A stretch of DNA of 64,000 bases. Source: Ascaphus truei (Eukaryota > Chordata > Amphibia > Anura > Ascaphidae). Both the position numbers and the translations under genes were made by a program. Under the pieces are notes generated by a model. It had not been told where the DNA came from and ran no database searches. It was given only the letters and a program-made list of their open reading frames with translations. The stretch is taken from NCBI GenBank assembly GCA_036426205.1, contig WSYH01001941.1, positions 1 to 64,000 of the forward strand, read 5' to 3'. This document shows positions 22,603 to 34,546 of this stretch, piece by piece (within the stretch, counting starts at the first letter, position 1; every line of letters starts with the position of its first letter).

Positions 22603-24130
22603 TGCTACAGGAGCTCCTCGTGACAGCTAAATTTATTGTAAGCTTATGTTATATTCAGATCTACACTGTCCAATCTACTGAGCTCAGTCAGATGAACAGC
22701 ACCATATGATATGTCCATGGACTAGATTATATTAACATATGTTGGATGTAAGACACCTTTTCCCAAATAGAATTGTAATTATTTTGCTAAATAATTGCAT
22801 CTATTGTTGAAAATGGTTCTCTTGTCCTGTAATACCGCTTACATATACTGAAATAAAATGAAAGTTCTTAAAAAAAATGAGAACATTTTTAACTGGAATT
22901 TCATATAAAATAGTAATATACTTTACAGCTTTTTTTAAGGCATGATTAATTCTTGCCTCCAGTCTTTTGGTATGCTACATTAATGTGTCCATTAGTTTCC
23001 ATGACATTTTGTGCTCAAATAAACTCTTGGCAGTTTTTGACCTCACTTATCTGCAAAACTAAGCTAAATTATCTAGAAATGGGATTTTATATTGTGTTCC
23101 AAATTTCATAAGTCTGATGAATTTTCAAAAGCTAGTTGCTCACTTGAGCATTAAAGTAAATTTCATCCATATGAGCGCATTTACATTTTAGAAAACTGTA
23201 TTGTAGATTCTAATGTAAAAGAAGGATACATATTCAATCCATTAGAAAAACATTGACAAGAAAACAAATCAGAAATTGAGAGAAATTCATTATAATCATC
23301 ATTCTTTAATCAGTTTGTTATCATACAACACATCATACAGGCTCAGAGAATACCAATTTACACAGTGTTCATTTTACCTACATTAAAACACTGAAATCAT
23401 AAAAAGAAATTCTGAAAGCTTGTAAAATAGTTATCCAAGCACTAAGTATACTACATTAAAATATTAAAATTTGAGATACATTTCTTAAATAGAAAAAATA
23501 CAGATGTAGTCAACTTTACTGTACTTGTAACCACACAATAACATACTTCCGATTTTGCACGGTTTAATGCACTATCGTGCGATTTAGAATTAGATTCAAT
23601 GGAGCTACAAGTTGCAAAATTGATTTATTTGTTTGCAAAATGTATTTATTTGCTTGCCAAATTGTGCAATTTAGTACCTAGCCATACAATAACAGGTGCA
23701 ATAACATTGGCTGCATCTGTAAATCTAATCTGACAGATTCAAGAACATTATCTTGGATTGATGGATATCTACATAAATATATTTTCTTAATGCCCATTAT
23801 TCAGATTGTTTAAACAAATATCACAGAAAATGTAAAGTTTTCTCCAATGAAATAAATGACTCAATGACTGGGAGTCATCAAATTGCATTCCGCACTATCA
23901 AGACCAAATAAGTGATTTCTGTCCCTGATTTTAATGGCAAGTATCTCTGTTTTGGCCACTGTAGCAGGATCATACTTTGATTACTCCTGGCAAATACAGT
24001 ATTGTTTAAGTTCACATGAACAATGCCTTTATCTTGACTACATGATGGGTTGGATAAAATCTACTTTAACACTGAGAACTAGTCACAATGATGCATGCGT
24101 TTAATGAACTTTATAATTATTATAACTAAA
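22603..24130. other. No gene seen
   Basis: AT-rich intergenic sequence without repeats that I recognise and without coding signal on either strand. Confidence 0.5.
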
Positions 24131-24258
24131 TACAGCTAAACCCCGTTATAACGCGCCTCATTATACCGCGATTCGGTTATAACGCGGTTTTCCCGTGGCT
24201 CCCGTTTAAAAAAAAAAAAAAAAAAAAAATTACATTTTTTTTTTTTTCATTTTTTTTT

Positions 24259-24880
24259 TGCACACTGCACACACTGCACACACTCACTGCACACACACTG
24301 CTCATTGCTCACACTGCCACACTGCACACACACTGCACACTGCACACACACTGCTCATTTCTCACACTGACACACTGCACACACTGCACACTGCACACTG
24401 CACACACACTGCTCATTGCTCACACTGCACACACTGACACACTGCACACACACTGCACACTGCACACACACTGCTCATTGGACACACTGCACACACACTG
24501 CACACTGCACACACACTGCTCATTGGACACACTGCACACTGCACACACACTGCTCATTGCTCACACTGCACACACACTGCACACTGCACACACACTGCTC
24601 ATTGCTCACACTGCACACACTGACACTGCACACACACTGCACACACACTGCACACTGCACACACACTGCTCATTGGACACACTGCACACACACTGCTCAT
24701 TGCTCACACTGCACACACTGACACACTGCACACACACTGCTCATTGGACACACTGCACACACACTGCACACTGCACACACACTGCTCATTGCTCACACTG
24801 CACACACTGACACACTGCACACACACTGCTCATTGCTCACACTGCACACACTGACACACTGCACACACACTCACACACAC
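24259..24880. repeat. CACACTGCA-type satellite inside Tigger-like A
   Basis: About 600 bp of CACACTGCA, CACACACTGC and TGCTCATTG units in irregular order, grading into CA-rich repeats up to about 25050. The long His/Thr/Cys-rich frames here are translation artefacts. Confidence 0.9.
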
Positions 24881-25204
24881 TTACAGACACTCACAGACAC
24901 TCACACACACTTACACACACTTACACACACACTCAGACACTTACACACACTCACAGACACTTACACACACTCACACCCACATACACACACCCATATACAC
25001 ACACACACTTTCTCTCCCATATATACATACACACACACACTCTCTCACTCTACACAGATGGGGGGTGGGGTCGGAGCAGAGGAAAGGCCGCGACCAGCAC
25101 CACCACCCGCTCCCCCCCTCCTCCTGCGCAGGCAGCGGGAGCGCCAGGGACAGCGGTGGGGAGAAGAAACCCCCCGCTACCACCTCCATGCAGGCAGCGG
25201 GATC

Positions 25205-25536
25205 TGAGGTAAGCGGCGACCTGAGGGACATCCCCGCTCCCATCTCCTGCCCCGCGGCCTGTCCCGCGGTGACAGGGGGAAGCGGGGACAGGAGGAACAT
25301 CCCCGCTCCCATCTCCTGCCCCGCGGCCTGTCCCGCGGTGACAGGGGGAAGCGGGGACTGGAGGGACATCCCCGCTCCCATCTCCTGCCCCGCGGCCTGT
25401 CCCGCGGTGACAGAGGGAAGCGGGGACAGGAGGGACATCCCCGCTCCCATCTCCTGCCCTGCGGCCTGTCTCGCGGTGACAGGGGGAAGTGGGGAGCGGA
25501 GGGACATGCCCGCTCCCATCTCCTGTCCCGCGGGAT
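25205..25536. repeat. 69-bp minisatellite inside Tigger-like A
   Basis: The segment CATCCCCGCTCCCATCTCCT starts at 25229, 25298, 25367, 25436 and (as CATGCCC) 25505. The period is exactly 69 bp, or 23 codons, so frames stay open through the array on both strands. Confidence 0.9.
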
Positions 25537-25645
25537 GAATATGCGCTAAAGCGCGGCGGCCATTTTTTTTTCTCGCGACCCCGTTAGTAACGCGGTGGTC
25601 TCGGGGTGGACCCCGAGACCCGCGTTATAACGGGGTTTAGCTGTA

Positions 25646-27450
25646 TGTCTAACAAATGGAAGTAAAACAGAGGTTCAATCTCTCAAGAAATGTTTTTATC
25701 ACAACGCAAATAATACACCTAAATATATGCTTTTTTTCGGCACTATTATAATTAGGAAACATTACATTAGCATTTTAATATACAGGCTTTTTGGAAACTG
25801 GAAACATTATAAAACATTCAAGTATTAAAAAAGTAATTTTTGGAGCAATGATTCTTTTTCCTACTTTAATGCTTGGCATGTAGATGTAGCCTCCTTCATG
25901 ATCAGATTTTCTGGAGAACTGTGGTCATGAGGGAGCTTGTCAATTGAAATATTATGGCAAGGACTTCACTGAGCCATGGCAAGTAGATTTCTTTGTTCAG
26001 TGAAGGCCAAGTTGGTCATCTGTACATGGATTGTAGTATACCAAATACATTATTAATATGCACAGTAATAGATTTCCCAAAAAACCTGTGGAGGCTTCTT
26101 TTGTGAAAAATAATTAAAAGTGCATTGCGTGTGTCAAGGGAGACTAGTACATACAACACCTTTACCTTCTGGGATCAATTTCACTAGGAAGGACAAGGTA
26201 GTGGAATAAAATCTGGTTTATTCTGATAAAACCAGCAGGCATACATGTACAATGTAACACAAAATCAGGGAAAAACAATACAACTGGGGCTCTGGGGTGA
26301 GACACTAGCCTCAACTAAGTGCAGGGTTCCTGCTTCAGGAAGGCTTACCCTGTCCGCCCCACTTACCGGGTCTTAGTTCGATATTAGAACTTGGCCGCGT
26401 CTCTAAAACTTGTCTTCATCTTGGCCAGGCTTCTCTCGCACCACAATGCCGAGTGCTTAACTATTGCGAGCAAAACACCTTTGAAAAAGCCTAGGAATAG
26501 ACTGGAACTCTGATCGGGCAGTCCAGTTACATAGATCTTGGTGTCCTACAGTATTGTATGTCTAACATGGAATAGGGATGACAGCCAATTGGAGTATGGT
26601 TCATAATTCAACAACCACTCACTGGCTAGAGGCTTGGCTTGTTGCACTTGTAGCCTTGTGTGGGTTGGGTTCTTCCATGTTGATGTTTATGAACCAATAG
26701 AGTTTTTTGATACAACCATGCTTGGCTGAGACTACGGAGTGTTAGCAGTGACCGCTTGGATTTTCACTTTGCCACTATCGCAACAGAGCACTTGACTGGA
26801 CTGTCATCATGTGCAGTATGCAAAGAAAGTTTTTTGCCTAGCCTTGGGTATGCTACGATTTGATCACTGGTTAGAGCTGAAATGGAGTGTGGTGTGTACC
26901 AGGGAGCGAGTCCCCCTAAAGGCAGTGAGGGTTGCGCTACTATGAGCACTGTGGGATCACTAAAGATGGCGGTTGTGTGTAATAGTGCCCGGCGCGGCAC
27001 TCGGAAGGTAAAATTGCGGTCCCCGCTGAGATGGCGGAGCACACGAGCTGTGTGCAAGCATGCTGCAAGAAAGCTGTGTGCAAAAATTTGGCCGGGTTTG
27101 GCGCGAAAGCCAATGCCCTGCCTGAGAGAGGGACGTGGCGCGAAAGCAGGAGCCGTGCCCATCTGTGCTGTGACTGGCAATGAGAAGAGTCCACGTCACG
27201 TAGAGAAGCTGAGTGCCCATCCTCTAATCTCCACCAGAGGGAGGGGGCACATGAAGAGCCAATTCCAGAGTTCTGTGAGAAAGGAGGAGCCAGATTTGAG
27301 CTCCCTCACCTTCATTCTGATATAGCTGGTGAGCAATACAGAGCCCCTTGTCGAGCCCCAATGCTATCCACAGTACCAGCAGCTAGCAGTATGGCTACAT
27401 GCCACATAACCACCTACCAACACCCAGGAGGCTTCCTGGTGGTGGAGGTG
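25646..27450. other. Non-coding; possible LTR-like piece and CpG-rich patch
   Basis: From 26132 (TGTCAAGGGAGACTAG) the layout resembles the gypsy LTRs here (a TAAAATCTGGTTTATT block downstream of the edge), but no matching terminus or partner is visible. Between 26940 and 27180 the sequence is CpG-rich, with AAGATGGCGGTTG and GAGATGGCGGAGC and repeated GGCGCGAAAGC. No gene is supported. Confidence 0.35.
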
Positions 27451-27460
27451 GGAGGCTGAG

Positions 27461-28140
27461 AATATTTCAGGTGTCTGTGCCTGCAATGCAGACTACCTGG
27501 GCCTGAGTCAAGCACCACTGCACGGTGTCCGAAGTACGGGATCTTCTATCTGTGGCCAGTATATCCCTTTACTACTGTCGTGGCTCCTACTGATGTCCCG
27601 AAAGCAACGTTGATGGAGGTGGACTGCCTAGCGGTAGTCAGTCCAGACCAATGTACCCTATCTGGCGTCTCAGAGCTGAGTCCAGTAGCGGAGAATGTGC
27701 TGCCAGAACTCGAAGAAGAGAAGGTGACTACCCAAGGGAGAGGGAAATCACAGCTGATGGTGGTGCTGGAACAAGACCGTTACATGCACAACATCTCCAT
27801 CAAAAGTGAGGAACCCCGCTGTCACTCCCCTGCGGAGATGTCCCTGCCTGCCTCGTCGGATGACAAGAGCGCGAGTGTGTCATCGGTGGTGATGCGCCTA
27901 CCGGCGGACCACTACAGCAGTGCCGTTATGTGTGAGCTACTTACCGGTGATGTCGAGCAGCTGAGTCCGGAGATTCCCCGACAACATGTGCTGGTTGGCC
28001 TAAACCACGGAGAAGTCCCACGGCCGTGTCGACTACCAGCGTGGCGGAGACGGGACCCGAGGCGCCTGCCGAGGATGAGAGGAACATCAAGAGCCTGCGC
28101 AGCGGTAAGGATTTCCCAACTCCTTACTCCTGCCAGGTGA
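27461..28140 (+). CDS. Unrecognised ORF, acidic
   Basis: A plus-strand frame of about 225 codons is open from roughly 27461 to a stop at 28138-28140; the first GTG-type start candidate is 27580. The protein is acidic in its first half (VAENVLPELEEEKV, DRYMHNISIKSEEP) and Arg/Pro-rich at the end (RRRDPRRLPRMRGTS). I recognise no domain. A possible splice donor (CAGCG|GTAAGG) lies at 28105. It could be a host first exon or the gag-like start of an unknown retroelement. Confidence 0.3.
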
Positions 28141-28172
28141 AGTGAGAAGAGGCCAGCGAGAAAAAGCAGCCT

Positions 28173-28685
28173 GTGGCCTACCCATGGCGTATCCGCGATC
28201 CTGAAGCGCCACCGCCGCCACTTCCGGTGCAGCGAGCGACTGATGACGTACTTCCGGTGCGGGACCTGGACCTGTACCGGGACTCCGCGACGTCGATGGA
28301 TGATGACGTCACATCTGGTTTTCCCCCGGAAGAGTGCAGCTCCGGATGTCGTCCGCCCCGGCCTAACAGAAGAAGAAAAAGAGCAGTACATGGAAGCTGT
28401 ACTGGGCAGAGGAAAACGGAGGTCTTTAGATACAAAATCTCCCTCAAAATCTACAGGTCGCGGCATAGACCGACACCTGCACATAGTGCCAATGCCCCAG
28501 CCACTGCCCCGTCACGTTCATGTCCACCAGGTCCTATTGGCAGTAAAAGGGATAAGACGCCCAAAATGTCAACGGACTGGCGGGATTGGGGGACCATTGA
28601 TGAAGGGTCTGATGGGGAGATAACAAAACAAAACAAAGCGCAAAACGCTCATCTTGAATTAATAAAAACAATGTTAATAAAATAA
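28173..28685 (+). CDS. Unrecognised ORF next to element 3
   Basis: A 170-codon plus-strand frame begins MAYPWRIRDPEAPPPPLPVQ. It has a basic middle (RPPRPNRRRKRAV) and ends STDWRDWGTIDEGSDGE...LIKTMLIK just before gypsy element 3. A second frame (28243-28623, GLTEEEKEQYMEAVLGRG) is equally plausible in part, so the real frame may be interrupted. No family recognised. The DNA is CpG-rich and carries two ACTTCCGG boxes and a TGACGTCA box. Confidence 0.3.
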   Translation: MAYPWRIRDPEAPPPPLPVQRATDDVLPVRDLDLYRDSATSMDDDVTSGFPPEECSSGCRPPRPNRRRKRAVHGSCTGQRKTEVFRYKISLKIYRSRHRPTPAHSANAPATAPSRSCPPGPIGSKRDKTPKMSTDWRDWGTIDEGSDGEITKQNKAQNAHLELIKTMLIK

Positions 28686-28703
28686 GAATTTCAAGGTTCT
28701 GCT

Positions 28704-29605
28704 TGTCACGGTAGCTTATGACAAGATATAATGAACACCAAATATCTGGGTTGAACTGAACGAGGCTTAGATATAATAAAATATAATTTATTCCTTAAAT
28801 TAGGTGAACACAGCAATATAGTACAATTAACAGTCAAGAAGATAATACTTACTTAGGGTTGGGGAATGGAGAAGTATCCAATAGCAATTCTCCAGCAGTC
28901 CAGTGACATTCAAGATGGTATCAGAAGCACAACTCCAGCAATCCAGCACAACTAAAAACTGTAGGGTTGACACAGTTTATATACCTGTGCAACCCTATTC
29001 TTAACATTGAATACAGCCTATTGGTGAACAATTATCTGTATCCACTCCCTAATGTGGAGACAGACTAATCCATGCCCTCAGGTAACAATTAGACTGGCAG
29101 AATTTGTTGATTGATTAATACTTAATCCCTAGCCATTGGGTAACAATCAAGGCAGTTAACCTTGTGATTGCCGTGCTTAGGCTACTCAGCCATCTGCCCT
29201 TCATGACCTATTAGCCTAGCAAATGGCGTCTGCATTTTCAGAACAGATCCAAAATAAAATAATAACCCTTTATATCACACATATTAATAGTTTCAACTTC
29301 TAGGTGGCTCAGTGGGTCGACCTTTGCCAGTTTTTAATGCCAACATTGACTCCACATATTGGCCAAATATGAACTCTCTGCGACCTCCAGAACTGGAGAT
29401 ACAGAAATGCACTTTAAAACATTAAAATACATGCTTATAATGAAACATGGGAACAGGGGAACATACATTTTCAAGGTATAACAAGGTGCAAACCTCATCC
29501 CTGGACCGCAGTCCAGTTAACCCCTTGTCTCTCTGGTGAGGTCAGGGGATGGCCATATGGGGTGCAACCCCTTTAATTCCGGGCCACCCCCTTTCTCCCT
29601 CTACA
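28704..29605 (-). repeat. 3' LTR of element 3 (902 bp)
   Basis: It runs from TGTCACGGTAGC to CTCTACA on plus. It is homologous to element 2 LTRs but lacks their ~1-kb palindromic-unit block. Confidence 0.88.
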
Positions 29606-29617
29606 CCTCCCCTTCTT
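29606..29617 (-). other. Polypurine tract, element 3
   Basis: Minus-strand AAGAAGGGGAGG abuts the 3' LTR, equivalent to the tract in element 2. The RNase H frame again ends QVTH-stop beside it. Confidence 0.85.
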
Positions 29618-31110
29618 AATGGGTGACCTGTGGCCCACTGGCCCTAATGGGGAGTGGGGCACTGCTGTCACCCTTAACGAACTCAGTCTCAGAGGGATAG
29701 TCCTGACGTGAAAGTCCATCAGCATTGCTGTTTTCACTACCCTTTTTGTGCTGAATAGTAAACTCAAACTCTTGCAAGGCCAAGCTCCATCTTAGCAACT
29801 TGGCATTCTCCCCTGATGCCCTCTGCAGCCAACTCAGGGGGTTGTGGTCTGTGAGGACCGTGAAAGCCCTTCCATACACATAGGGCTGGAGTTTTTTGAG
29901 GCCCACACAATGGCCAGGCACTCTTTCTCAATGGTGGCATTGGCCACCTCTATGGGAAGTAGTTTTCGGCTGAGGTACACCACAGGGTGCTCTCTACCGT
30001 CGTCCCCCACTTGGCTCAACACAGCTCCAATGCCATAGTCCGAGGCATCAGTCTGTATGAGGAAATGTTTGGTATAGTCTGGGGCAGCCAGTATTGGGGC
30101 CCCAGCAAGGGCAGTTTTCAGTGCCTGGAAAGCAGTTTTACAGGCAGGAGTCCAGGTGATAAGCACAGGCAGTTGCTTTTTAGTCAAATCAGTCAGGGAT
30201 TTGGCCACGGCGCTGTACTGTGGGACAAACTTCCTATAGTACCCTGCGGTGCCCAAACATGCCATGACCTGTTTCTTGGTCTTTGGAACAGGCCACTGAA
30301 CTATGGCTTCTACATTGGCTGGCTCTGGTTTGAGGTGTCTTCCACCCACCCTTTGCCCTAAGTACAGGACCTCTGCCATCCCTACCATACACTTAATGGG
30401 TTTCAAGGTAAGCCCAGCCTCCCTGATCCTATCCAGCACCGCAGCTACATGTCCTAAGTGGGAGTCCCAGGAACTACTAAAGACAGCAATGTCATCTAAG
30501 TAAGCCCTGGCATAGCTCTGCATCCCTTCCAGTAACCGATTGACCAGGCGTTGGAAGGTAGCCGGGGCATTCTTCATTCCAAATGGCATCACCAAAAACT
30601 TATAGAGGCCACTTGGAGTGATGAATGCTGACTTCTCCCTAGCCTCCAGGGTCAGTGGGATTTGCAAATAGCCTTTGCTCAAATCCATAGTGGTCAGATA
30701 CCTTGCCCCCGCAAATTCATCTAGTAACTCATCCATGCGGGGCATGGGGTAGGCATCTGACACCGTCCCAGCGTTGAGCAAGCGGTAGTCCACACAAAAC
30801 CGGGTGGTCTTGTCCTTCTTAGGAACTAGGACTACCGGACTTGCCCAAGGACTCTGGGATGGAGTAATAACCCCTAGGGTCAGCAGCTCCTCTATCTCCC
30901 TCTCCATACTGGTCTTGACCTCTGCTGACACTCTTTAAGCGTGCTTATGCAGAGGCCGCAGGTCCCCTGTGAGCACTGGGTGTTTTGTGAGATGTGGGGT
31001 CCCTGGCATGTCAGTGAAGAGGGCCCCATACTTAGCTAGCATGTCCCTGGCTTCTCCCTTCTGCCTAGCACTCAACAGTGCCCCTATCTACACCTGCTCC
31101 ACAGTGTTTC
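29616..31110 (-). pseudogene. Reverse transcriptase-RNase H, element 3
   Basis: This copy is better preserved than element 2. SPWASPVVLVPKKD, FCVDYRLLNA, MDLSKGYLQIPL, FGMKNAPATFQRL and the intact catalytic box YLDDIAVFSSS lie in one frame (30931-29834). They continue to FLIQTDASDYGIGAVLSQ and ATIEKECLAIVWA of RNase H. A frameshift near 29900 leads to the last piece (LTDHNPLSWLQRASGENAKL). On the 5' side an in-frame TAA (about 30938) interrupts the segment just before VSAEVKTS. Reverse transcriptase copies the element RNA; RNase H removes it. Confidence 0.88.
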
Positions 31111-32053
31111 CCTGCCTGCTAGAAATCATAAGGGGTCCTACAAGATCCATCGCTACTTTCTGGAAGGGTTCCCCTATTATCGGTAGGGGTTTCAGGGGTG
31201 CCTTCACACAGTCACCTGCCTTACCCACTCGCTGGCAGGCATCACAAGAGCGGCAGAAATTGCCCACATCTCGAGATGCCCGCGGCCAGTAGTAACGCTG
31301 TAATAACCGGGCTCGCATTCTGTTGACCCCCTGATTTCCCGCTAACGGAATAGAGTGAGCTACCCGTAACAGTTGCTGTCGGTACCCCTGGGGCACTACT
31401 AGCTCTTGCTTACCGGTCACCCCCTCCTCTATCCCTGGGCTCCCTTCTACTCTATACAGGAGTCCCTTATGCCATAGGCAGCGCTCAGTGCCTTCCCCTG
31501 CCTGAGATTCGGACGCCCCAAGTCTCACACCGGCCAGGGTAGGGTCTGTCTTCACTGCCTCCCTAAACTGGGCTCCTAATTCTGGCCACCCCCCAGTCAT
31601 GTTATTGTCAGTGGAATGGGGAAGGGTGAGAGGGAACAGTAAGTCAGTCTGTGGTTGCAACTGATCCTGGCTTACCACCCCGGGCTCCTCTGCGCCCTCC
31701 GCTAATGTTGGTCCCAAAGGCTGGGGGACTGGCACCGCCGCCATTGCCGCTGTCTGGCTCCGGGTAACCGCCGCCACTGCAGCGGGCTTGGGCACTCGGT
31801 CATAGGTGCAGGTCATCGGTCCCAGATAGTTGCCAAGAAGAACATCGGCATCCAAACCGGGTAAAACCCCCACCTCCCGCACACCCTGGCCCTCCCCCCA
31901 ATCCAAAAAGATTCTGGCCACTTGCAAGAAATGTGGCTCTCCGTCGGCCACAGTGATCTGTATCCCAGGGCCTGGGATCAATTCCTCTGGCCGGACCATA
32001 TCAGGTTGGACCAGGGTCACTGCAGCTCCTGAATCCAGCAAGCCGACGGTCAT
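31088..32053 (-). pseudogene. Protease, linker and truncated integrase, element 3
   Basis: A single 321-codon frame holds the protease core (LLDSGAAVTLVQPDMVRPEE), the GVREVGVLPGLDADVLLGN linker and the integrase zinc-binding region (AHSIPLAGNQGVNRMR, RYYWPRASRDVGNFCRSCDA). It then has only the first strand of the integrase core (KVAMDLVGPLMISS). The frame then jumps to RQGNTVEQV, which in element 2 lies beyond the GPY/F module. So the second Asp, the Glu and the C-terminal domain of integrase are absent. The second zinc-finger His is Asn here (LAGNQG versus LAGHQG). Confidence 0.88.
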
Positions 32054-33421
32054 TGCTGGTCACTGACAGTGACCGTGGTGAGATATCTGCTCCGGCCGTC
32101 CGTCTGCTGCAGGTCGGCGCTGAGATGTCCTCCGCTCCTGGCTGTGGGCACTGATGAAACCGGGACAGGTGCTGCATGGGACGTCTCGCTGGGCATTGGT
32201 TCCATGACCGGTACGGTGTCTTTAGTGGAAGCTACCCGCACGCAGGCTACCGGCTTCGCAGCTGGGGTGCGTTGCCTCTGATGGGGTCCACCGGAACACA
32301 GGGGTTCCGGGCAATCTGGTCTGATGTGACCATGGTGGTTGCAGTTGTAGCACCGGCGCTCGTGCCGGAGCTCCCCCGCCTTCGGTGGACTGCTGCCCGC
32401 AGGCGGCCTCTGAGTCCATTGGGGGGTATTGGCAGACTTTCTGGCCGGTGCCACCGCCACCTTGGCTACTGTTTTGGCGGTCAACAGGGCTCGGCTGGCC
32501 ACATAGTCATCTGCAAGCCTCGCCGCCTCCTGGTAAGTCTTGGGCTTCTTGTTGTACACCCAAGCCCTCACCGCCGGCGGGCAATGCTGCATGAGCTGCT
32601 CCTGAAAGATGAGGTCCAGCAGGTGTTGGTAAGTCCGTGCCTCATAGCCCTCCACCAGCGTATCCCATACAAAGCCATGCGGGTCATGTAGGTAACATAG
32701 GACTCCTGGGGCTGCCTCTCTTCCTGCCGGAATATACCCCGGTAGGCTTCAGGGGTAAAACCGTACTGAAACAATAACAGTTCTTTCAGGTGTTCGTAGT
32801 CATCAGCATACTCATCTGGAAGCGCCATCATTGTCTGCTTAGCCAATCCGGACAGTAAGGGGTCCAAACGTGCAACCCTATGCTGGGGAAGCACTTTGTA
32901 CCGCCGGCACTGCGTTTGAAAGTTTTTAAAAAAACTGTCTATCTGGTCAGTGCCTTCCACGAACTTGGTGAGACTGTGCTGGTCCAGTTTGAGTTCATCT
33001 GTGTTGGGTTGGACAGGGGGGCAATAAGCGTGTCTGTTCACTGCCATAGTGATAAACTGCAGCCACTCCTGCGGTGTCCCTCTGTCTCCCATGCAGTAAT
33101 CAGTGCCAACATTTCAGGGGTGAATGGACTGGTAGCCGCAGCAACAAGAACCCCTCCTATTGCACTGCTCCCGGGAGGTGCACTCGTTCCCTCCCCGAGA
33201 TTCCGCCGCCCCGGCACTGGGTTCCTTTCCTGATCTCTGGGTGGCTGTATAAGGGCAAGCTGAGCCGTATCCTGAGGCTCTGCAAGCCGGGCTTCATAGT
33301 CATCGATTGCGTCAACCATGTCTGCGACCTCCTGGTTCTCATAGGGCAGTCCATATTCACGGCACTTGTCCTTCAGCTGAGCTCGGGTCCACATGTTGGA
33401 TGAGCCTTCAGCCTCGCTCAT
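32050..33421 (-). pseudogene. Gag and zinc knuckle, element 3
   Basis: It starts at the ATG at 33421 (MSEAEGSSNMWTRAQLKDKC). Frameshifts near 33090 and 32650 lead through the capsid core (HSLTKFVEGTDQIDSFFKNF, LLLFQYGFTPEAYRGIFR, ESYVTYMTRMALYGIRW) to an intact CCHC knuckle (CYNCNHHGHIRPDC). The zinc knuckle is complete here, unlike in element 2. Confidence 0.85.
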
Positions 33422-33570
33422 GGTTCAGTCGCAGCAGTGAGGTGGTGTTACAACTTGTGTTAACTGTTGCACTACTGTGTGTTCAATATCTTTAGTCCCA
33501 GGAACTCGCAATTCCCTTTGAGTTCCCACTATATTACAGGGTAATTACCGTACACTGTAATACAGGTTCA

Positions 33571-33595
33571 GTTCAGATCCCACCGCTTGCCACCA
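33571..33595 (-). other. Primer binding site (tRNA-Leu), element 3
   Basis: Minus-strand TGGTGGCAAGCGGTGGGAT matches the 3' end of tRNA-Leu apart from one inserted base. It lies 15 nt inside the 5' LTR edge, as in element 2. Confidence 0.75.
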
Positions 33596-33610
33596 GTTAA
33601 TTATAGAGCT

Positions 33611-34542
33611 TGTCACAGTAGCTTATGACAAGATATAATGAACACCAAATATCTGGGTTGAACTGAACGAGGCTTAGATATAAAAAAATATAATTTATTC
33701 CTTAAATAAGGTGAACACAGCAATATAGTACAATTAACAGGCAAGAAGATAACACTTACTTAGGGTTGGGGAATGGAGAAATATCCAATAGCAATTCTCC
33801 AGCAGTCCAGTGACATTCAAGATGGAATCAGAAGCACAACTCCAGCAATCCAGTGACATTCAAGATGGTATCAGAAGCACAACTCCAGCACAACTAAAAC
33901 TGAGGGTTGACACAGTTTATATACCTGTGCAACCCTATTCTTAACATTGAATACAGCCTATTGGTGAACAATTATCTGTATCCACTCCCTAATGTGGAGA
34001 CAGACTAATCCATGCCCTCAGGTAACAATTAGACTGCAGAATTTGTTGATTGATTAATACTTTCCCTAGCCATTGGGTAACAATCAAGGCAGTTAACCTT
34101 GTGATTGCCGTGCTTAGGCTACTCAGCCATCTGCCCTTCATGACCTATTAGCCAGCAAATGGCGTCTGCATTTTTCAGACAGATCCAAAATAAAATACTA
34201 TACACTTTAATGTCTACCCATATAATATGTTCCATTCTGGTGGGCTCAGTGGGTCGACCTTTGCCAGTTTTTAATGCCTACAGTGACTCCACATATTGGC
34301 CAAATATGAACTCTCTGCGACCTCCAGAACTGGAGATACAGAAATGCACTTTAAAACATTAAAATACATGCTTATAATGAAACATGGGAACAGGGGAACA
34401 TACATTTTCAAGGTATAACAAGGTGCAAACCTCATCCCTGGACCGCAGTCCATTTAACCCCTTGTCTCTCTGGTGAGGTAAGGGGATGGCCATATGGGGT
34501 GCAACCCCTTTAATACCGGGCCAAACCCTTTCTCCCTCTGCA
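33611..34542 (-). repeat. 5' LTR of element 3 (932 bp)
   Basis: It begins TGTCACAGTAGC and ends CTCTGCA on plus (terminal TACA changed to TGCA). It carries a local duplication of a segment with CCAGTGACATTCAAGATGG near 33808-33880 that the partner LTR lacks. Confidence 0.85.
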
Positions 34543-34546
34543 CTGT

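Larger units (their letters stand above)
24133..25643. mobile_element. Tigger-like non-autonomous DNA transposon A
   Basis: The ends are inverted: CAGCTAAACCCCGTTATAAC... on the left and its complement ...GTTATAACGGGGTTTAGCTG on the right. Both are flanked by TA (24131-24132 and 25644-25645). CAG-starting termini with a TA duplication fit pogo/Tigger-type Tc1/mariner elements. There is no transposase. The interior is an A/T run, a CACTGCA-rich satellite, a CA-rich tract and a 69-bp GC-rich minisatellite. The same architecture recurs in copy B at 36.4 kb. Confidence 0.8.
28704..34542 (-). mobile_element. Gmr1-like gypsy element 3, integrase-deleted
   Basis: A 5.84-kb minus-strand relative of element 2 with two shorter LTRs (28704-29605 and 33611-34542), polypurine tract, gag, zinc knuckle, protease, a truncated integrase, reverse transcriptase and RNase H. 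The integrase core and GPY/F module are missing through an internal deletion at about 31116. No identical target duplication is seen: CTGCT is on the left and CTGTG on the right. Without integrase it could move only with help from an intact relative. Confidence 0.88.

Noticed and set aside
23112..23130. CTGATGA strings at 23112, 11652, 41449 and 9368
   Set aside because: No GAAA with a pairable stem at a suitable distance. The 9368 string lies within reverse transcriptase coding sequence.
24416..24810. Long His/Thr/Cys-rich open frames (also 36358-37679)
   Set aside because: Translation of CACTGCA and CA repeats. The frames stay open only because of repeat composition.
28104..28137. Mini-intron GTAAGG...CCTGCCAG
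   Set aside because: The interval is about 32 nt, too short for a vertebrate intron. Only the donor-like sequence is worth noting.
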